Shown: piece by piece, positions 63,305-64,000 of the stretch
Layout: the number at the start of each line of letters is the position of its first letter
Position numbering within the stretch: position 1 is the stretch's first letter
Assembly: GCF_027286305.1 (NCBI RefSeq)
Contig: NZ_CP114599.1
Location: 1,736,001 to 1,800,000 of the forward strand
Direction: 5' to 3'
Length of the DNA: 64,000 bases
From: Phenylobacterium sp. NIBR 498073
GTDB lineage: Bacteria; Pseudomonadota; Alphaproteobacteria; Caulobacterales; Caulobacteraceae
Notes under the pieces: generated by a model
What the model was told of the DNA's origin: nothing
What the model saw: only the letters and a program-made list of their open reading frames with translations
Databases searched by the model: none
Translations under genes and position numbers: made by a program

Positions 63305-64000
63305 ATGGACCTGTCCTTGAACGCCGAACAGGAAGCCCTTCAGGAGTCCTTCCGCCGCCTCTTCTCCAAGGAATGTCCCACAAGCCTTGTGCGGGACTTG
63401 CAGGCCAATCCGGACGGCGACCACATTTCGTCGCTGTGGAGCAGCCTTGCCGAGGTAGGGTTGTTCGGTCTCGCCTTGCCTGAAGACTTTGGCGGCTACG
63501 GAAGTCTCTTCGATCTGGGATTGGCCTTCATGGAGGCGGGGCGGGTCCTGTGCCCTACGCCGGTCTACAGCACCGTGGCGTTCGGTCAGGCGCTGCACCG
63601 GTTCGGTTCGGCCGCGCAGAAGCAGCAGTGGTTGCCCGGCGTAGCGGCCGGCGCGATGGTCGGCAGCGTGGCCTTGTCCAACCCTTCTGACGCCTCGGAC
63701 GTCTCGCCGCGTCTTATTGCACGCTACGAAGATGGCGGTTGGCGGCTGAGCGGGGCGCTTGAGTTCGTTGCAAACGCCGACCTTGCATCCGCCGTTGTGA
63801 TCTCTGCTCAAGTGGACGCCGCAGAACCTCCGACCACGCTGGTCTGCATCGTGGATGGCGATCATCCTGATTGCCGCATCGAGCGCATGCAGACCTTTGG
63901 CCGCGACGTCCAATGCGTCATGACCTTCGATGGCGTCGCCGTTGATCCGGCGCGCCTTATTTACGTCGAGCCGGCCGAACGCCTGTCGGGTGAACTCCAC
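63305..64000 (+). CDS. Acyl-CoA dehydrogenase (second of pair 2), cut by window edge
   Basis: The first 232 residues of an acyl-CoA dehydrogenase (DLSLNAEQEALQESFRRLF, LALPEDFGGYGSLFDLGLAF). ATG 63305 follows the previous stop closely, with AGGAGG inside the preceding codons. The FAD/substrate motif normally reading EPxxG is degenerate here (LSNPSDASD), which suggests the non-catalytic partner subunit. Confidence 0.9.
   Translation, partial: MDLSLNAEQEALQESFRRLFSKECPTSLVRDLQANPDGDHISSLWSSLAEVGLFGLALPEDFGGYGSLFDLGLAFMEAGRVLCPTPVYSTVAFGQALHRFGSAAQKQQWLPGVAAGAMVGSVALSNPSDASDVSPRLIARYEDGGWRLSGALEFVANADLASAVVISAQVDAAEPPTTLVCIVDGDHPDCRIERMQTFGRDVQCVMTFDGVAVDPARLIYVEPAERLSGELH

Larger units (their letters stand above)
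35353..64000. mobile_element. Putative genomic island integrated in dusA (right end outside window)
   Basis: Begins where dusA homology ends. Features fitting an island are accessory catabolic and regulatory genes, several gene-free stretches, an apparently chimeric DUF6499 gene at 39266, and an intergenic palindrome family not noticed left of 35.3 kb. No integrase, transfer gene or second dusA copy lies in the window, so extent and mobility are unproved. Some genes (54.1-55.2 and 60.4-61.8 kb) have host-like very high GC at third positions, so the island may be old or composite. Confidence 0.5.

Noticed and set aside
35353-64000. Second copy of the dusA attachment sequence within the window
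   Set aside because: No other stretch resembling the ATGATGGACTGGAC core was found, so the island cannot be closed here.

Overview
The window is high-GC DNA from an alphaproteobacterium, most likely Caulobacterales (Caulobacter/Phenylobacterium type). The inference rests on dense, often overlapping high-GC genes, five TonB-dependent receptors (one cut by the left edge), a PEPxxWA-CTERM protein, a ScfR-type propionyl-CoA regulator and a cyanide-insensitive bd oxidase. Species is not determined. No rRNA, tRNA, CRISPR array, transposase or integrase was seen.

Left part (1-35.3 kb) looks like host backbone. Positions 1-9.9 kb hold a partial TonB receptor, an M24 peptidase, msrC, a FAD monooxygenase/SnoaL/APH-kinase cassette, a PNPOx-like protein, a PEP-CTERM protein, a thiolase and an SDR. 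Positions 9.9-24.9 kb form a glucoside-utilisation locus: sorbosone-dehydrogenase-like lipoprotein, type-B carboxylesterase, two LacI regulators, two tandem TonB receptors, an acid phosphatase-like protein, glucokinase, GH3 beta-glucosidase and a GluP/FucP-type sugar importer. These are tied together by near-identical copies of the operator TGACAACGTTATCA. Positions 24.9-31.5 kb hold a propionyl-CoA carboxylase operon (pccB, pccA, merR, bioB) facing a ScfR/PccR regulator; bioB carries an apparent frameshift. Positions 31.4-35.1 kb hold a DUF411 protein and the operon gbsR-like, cioA, cioB, DUF2474 peptide for a CIO-type quinol oxidase.

At 35,291-35,362 lies the first ~20 codons of dusA (tRNA-dihydrouridine synthase A), cut off right after the conserved SVAPMMDWT motif. 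The 5' end of dusA is a known integration target of genomic islands, so everything to the right is interpreted as an island whose far end lies outside the window.

The island (35.36-64 kb) carries a catabolic gene set: a CYP153-family P450 with its ferredoxin and ferredoxin reductase, an old-yellow-enzyme reductase, an SDR, an aldehyde dehydrogenase, two adjacent pairs of acyl-CoA dehydrogenases, a TonB receptor, three MFS transporters, a hybrid histidine kinase and four TetR regulators. A 15-bp palindrome with consensus TSGAACGNCGTTCSA occurs at least eleven times in intergenic DNA between 37.0 and 60.1 kb, in front of the ferredoxin, ferredoxin reductase, acyl-CoA dehydrogenase pair, TonB receptor, aldehyde dehydrogenase and transporters. 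I noticed none in the left part. It appears to define an island-specific regulon. A plausible scheme is uptake through the outer-membrane receptor, terminal hydroxylation by the P450 system, oxidation to the acid by alcohol/aldehyde dehydrogenases, and beta-oxidation by the acyl-CoA dehydrogenases and SDR; the substrate is unknown.
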